Shown here one piece after another: positions 62,295-64,000 of a stretch of 64,000 nt of DNA. Location of the stretch: the NCBI RefSeq assembly GCF_000265365.1, contig NC_018011.1:682001-746000 (forward strand), written 5' to 3'. The translations under genes and the position numbers were made by a program. Source of the stretch: Alistipes finegoldii DSM 17242. GTDB lineage: Bacteria > Bacteroidota > Bacteroidia > Bacteroidales > Rikenellaceae. How positions within the stretch are numbered: position 1 is the first letter of the stretch; each line of letters opens with the position of its first letter. The notes beneath the pieces are model-generated. The model made no database searches. It was not told where the DNA came from and saw nothing but the letters and a program-made list of their open reading frames with translations.

Positions 62295-63557
62295 ATGAAA
62301 CATATTGCAAAAATCATTCTCACAGTGCTCCTGCTGCCCGGGCTCTCAGGATGCGAGCAGCCTTCGACATCCGACCCCAAGGAAGGGAACGAGGTATCCG
62401 TCATGCTCGAAGTGCTGTCCGAGCAACTACACACTACCAGGGCGATTGCCGAAAGCGACATCGACGACGTGAACATCTTCATATACTCCGACACCGGAGG
62501 GCTGAAGCAGCACATATACGCCTCGGGAGCTTCGCACAAAATAGACATCGCACCGGGGCGATACAGCATATACGTAGCAGCGAACATACATCAGGATATG
62601 GGGGATTTATCCCTCACGAGGCTCCAGTCATATGCCATAACCGCCCCGACGGACGAAGGGACGCTGACAATGATCGGGTCGGACACCTTCACCATCGACG
62701 GATCGGGACAGGTATTGCCGATCTCCCTGAAGCGCCATGCCGCGAAGATCGCCTACAACATCGCGGTAGACCCGGCCGCCGGAGACATCGAGATCTCGTC
62801 CGTACAGTTATGCTCCATACCCGACAGGGAGTACCTGATAACGGATCTCACGGCACCGACAGAACCCGCATCCGGATTCCACGACTCCGAGATCCGCAAA
62901 TTCCCCGACGGGAGCCAGCGCGCAAACGGGATATTCTATATGCTCACAAACCGTCAGGGCGACGTATCTTCCATAGCCTCGCAGGATCAGAAGAACCCCG
63001 ACAAAGCTCCGAAGTACGCATCCTATCTCTGCATCCGCGGCCGAAGCGGAGAGAACAAGGTCGTGGACTTCGTAGTTTACCTTGGGAGCAACATGACCAC
63101 GAATTTCGACGTGCTGCCCAACGAGGCGCACACCTACAACATCACGATCCTCAGCGACAGCGAAACAGACACCCGCATCACAAGCTACCTCTTCGAGTTT
63201 TACAGCTCATGGCCCCGGAGTCCCTATTGCATACCGGGTGACTACGGAGAATTCTCCGTGCGCAACGGAAACAGAAGCGACCACACCTTTACCGGGCAGC
63301 TCGAAGTGACGCAAGGCGACGCGGCGAGTTTCCGCTACGGCGACGGCGGAGCCTGGCACGAGGGAGCCCTGCACGACGTATACATCCCGGCAAAGAGCGA
63401 CGCCAGGGGCGACATGGAATACACCCCCGCACTGATAAAAAAGGGCGTAAACCAGACGCTCGCATACAGGCTGACGATTACAGACGAGCAGGGGGGGGGA
63501 AGCAATACGGTTCGAAACTGGCCGATATCGCATCATCCGAGTTTGACAAGCAACTAA
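62295..63557 (+). CDS. DUF4906-like fimbrial tip lipoprotein, 3' end replaced by IS sequence
   Basis: The open frame encodes 420 residues with a lipobox (PGLSGC, Cys20), an arginine processing-like site (HTTRAIAES), and a fimbrillin-like N-terminal half (VNIFIYSDTGG, GRYSIYVAANI). The remainder resembles DUF4906-type proteins, which are usually longer. From about residue 400 (EQGGGSNTVRNW) the frame runs into unrelated sequence from an IS110-type transposase. The junction coincides with a G9 tract at 63491. So the protein is probably truncated; its original C-terminus is missing. Confidence 0.75.
   Translation: MKHIAKIILTVLLLPGLSGCEQPSTSDPKEGNEVSVMLEVLSEQLHTTRAIAESDIDDVNIFIYSDTGGLKQHIYASGASHKIDIAPGRYSIYVAANIHQDMGDLSLTRLQSYAITAPTDEGTLTMIGSDTFTIDGSGQVLPISLKRHAAKIAYNIAVDPAAGDIEISSVQLCSIPDREYLITDLTAPTEPASGFHDSEIRKFPDGSQRANGIFYMLTNRQGDVSSIASQDQKNPDKAPKYASYLCIRGRSGENKVVDFVVYLGSNMTTNFDVLPNEAHTYNITILSDSETDTRITSYLFEFYSSWPRSPYCIPGDYGEFSVRNGNRSDHTFTGQLEVTQGDAASFRYGDGGAWHEGALHDVYIPAKSDARGDMEYTPALIKKGVNQTLAYRLTITDEQGGGSNTVRNWPISHHPSLTSN
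63491..63499 (+). repeat. G9 tract at the fimbrial/IS110 junction
   Basis: Nine G end the DUF4906-like coding part. With one more G the frame would fuse directly with the IS110-type reading frame (KQYGSKLADI) through to 63904. With nine it stops at 63557. Confidence 0.95.
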
Positions 63558-63904
63558 AAGCCCTGACATCTATCAGAGGGATCGGAATCACGCTCGCTAC
63601 GGCACTGATCCTTACAACCGGAGGATTTACCTTCTTCGACAATGCAAAGCAACTGTCACGCTTCATCGGAATATGTCCCACCTATCAACAATCCGGAACA
63701 TCCGTAAATATCAAAGGACATATAAACCGAAATGGCGATGAACACTTGCGATCCTTGCTCTATGTCGCCTCGTGGACTGCCTTGCGTTACAATGCGGCTT
63801 GTCGGGAATGCTATATCCGATTAAAGGCCAACGGAAAACCGTCCAAAGTCGCCCTGATCGCTGTGGCTAACAAACCCCTCAGAATTAAATTTTACTTTTT
63901 CTAA
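63500..63904 (+). pseudogene. IS110-family transposase C-terminal fragment
   Basis: The frame starting at 63500 encodes KQYGSKLADIASSEF then LTSIRGIGITLATALILTTGGFTFF, AKQLSRFIGICPTYQQSGTSV, GHINRNGDEHLRSLLYVASWTALRYN and KVALIAVANKPLR, which is the Transposase_20 domain of IS110 elements. The N-terminal DEDD catalytic half is missing. The end (NKPLRIKFYFF) also departs from the usual sequence, so the fragment is bounded on both sides and cannot transpose alone. Confidence 0.85.
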
Positions 63905-63940
63905 TAAATTTAACAAACTATATTCCAGCGGATTTTACAC

Positions 63941-64000
63941 ATGTTCAAAGAGTTGCAACTTGCCATTATCGAGAGTTATTGCGATTTCGCGTGTTCCACC
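63941..64000 (+). CDS. Start of a possible gene cut by the window edge
   Basis: An ATG at 63941 opens a frame with MFKELQLAIIESYCDFACST to the last base. Too short to identify. Confidence 0.25.
   Translation, partial: MFKELQLAIIESYCDFACST

Noticed and set aside
1..64000. CRISPR array, rRNA operon or restriction/defence system
   Set aside because: No regularly spaced repeats, rRNA sequence or recognisable defence genes were found.

Overview
The window looks like a Bacteroidales chromosome, most likely Alistipes or another Rikenellaceae. It is GC-rich for the order, carries two SusC/SusD systems each behind an ECF sigma/FecR pair, encodes many Bacteroidales-specific lipoproteins, and has promoters of the TAnnTTTG type instead of classical sigma-70 boxes. 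Naming the genus is inference.

Backbone, 1-46.6 kb. The left edge holds an MlaE-type permease with a DUF4834 protein, then purB, a repeat-rich surface lipoprotein flanked by two copies of a ~140-bp element that looks like a small-RNA gene, and a GadC-like amino-acid antiporter. Locus A (7.1-20.5 kb) is sigma - FecR - SusC - SusD - two DUF5689-type lipoproteins - two endonuclease/exonuclease/phosphatase (EEP) enzymes. A stand-alone TonB receptor, a small hypothetical gene with a long leader and an adaptor-RND-TolC efflux operon follow. Locus B (30.1-45.6 kb) repeats the layout: sigma - FecR - SusC - SusD - PKD/GDPD lipoprotein - PKD/beta-propeller lipoprotein - EEP/GLUG lipoprotein - GDPD - EEP - an organophosphate:phosphate antiporter-type MFS protein. 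Neither locus contains a glycoside hydrolase. Every recognisable enzyme is a phosphodiesterase or phosphomonoesterase-fold protein, so both read as outer-membrane capture and breakdown systems for phosphodiester compounds. In locus B glycerol-3-phosphate is the likely imported product.

Mobile region, 46.6 kb to the right edge. The left junction is the 3' half of a tRNA-Val(UAC) gene, consistent with an attachment site. Inward lie a phage-type repressor with two palindromic operator-like repeats, small DNA-binding proteins, an IS3-family (IS150-type) insertion that splits a small gene, a Rep_3 replication initiator, ParA with a small partner, and an M23 peptidase. These are plasmid-type functions in an apparently integrated element. 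The cargo (53.6-63.5 kb) is a Bacteroidales fimbrial operon: DUF3575-type protein, OmpA/DUF3868-like protein, FimB/Mfa2-type anchor, FimA/Mfa1-type fimbrillin, three Ig-like lipoproteins and a DUF4906-like lipoprotein. The last is cut by a fragment of an IS110-family transposase. The other end of the element lies outside the window.

The most unusual signal cuts across all regions. Five poly-G tracts of exactly nine bases lie inside coding sequences (both SusC genes, the 3-kb lipoprotein, the repressor, the DUF4906-like lipoprotein). By eye I found many runs of five but none of six to eight. In both SusC genes and the lipoprotein any one-base slip causes early termination, as expected of phase-variable contingency loci.
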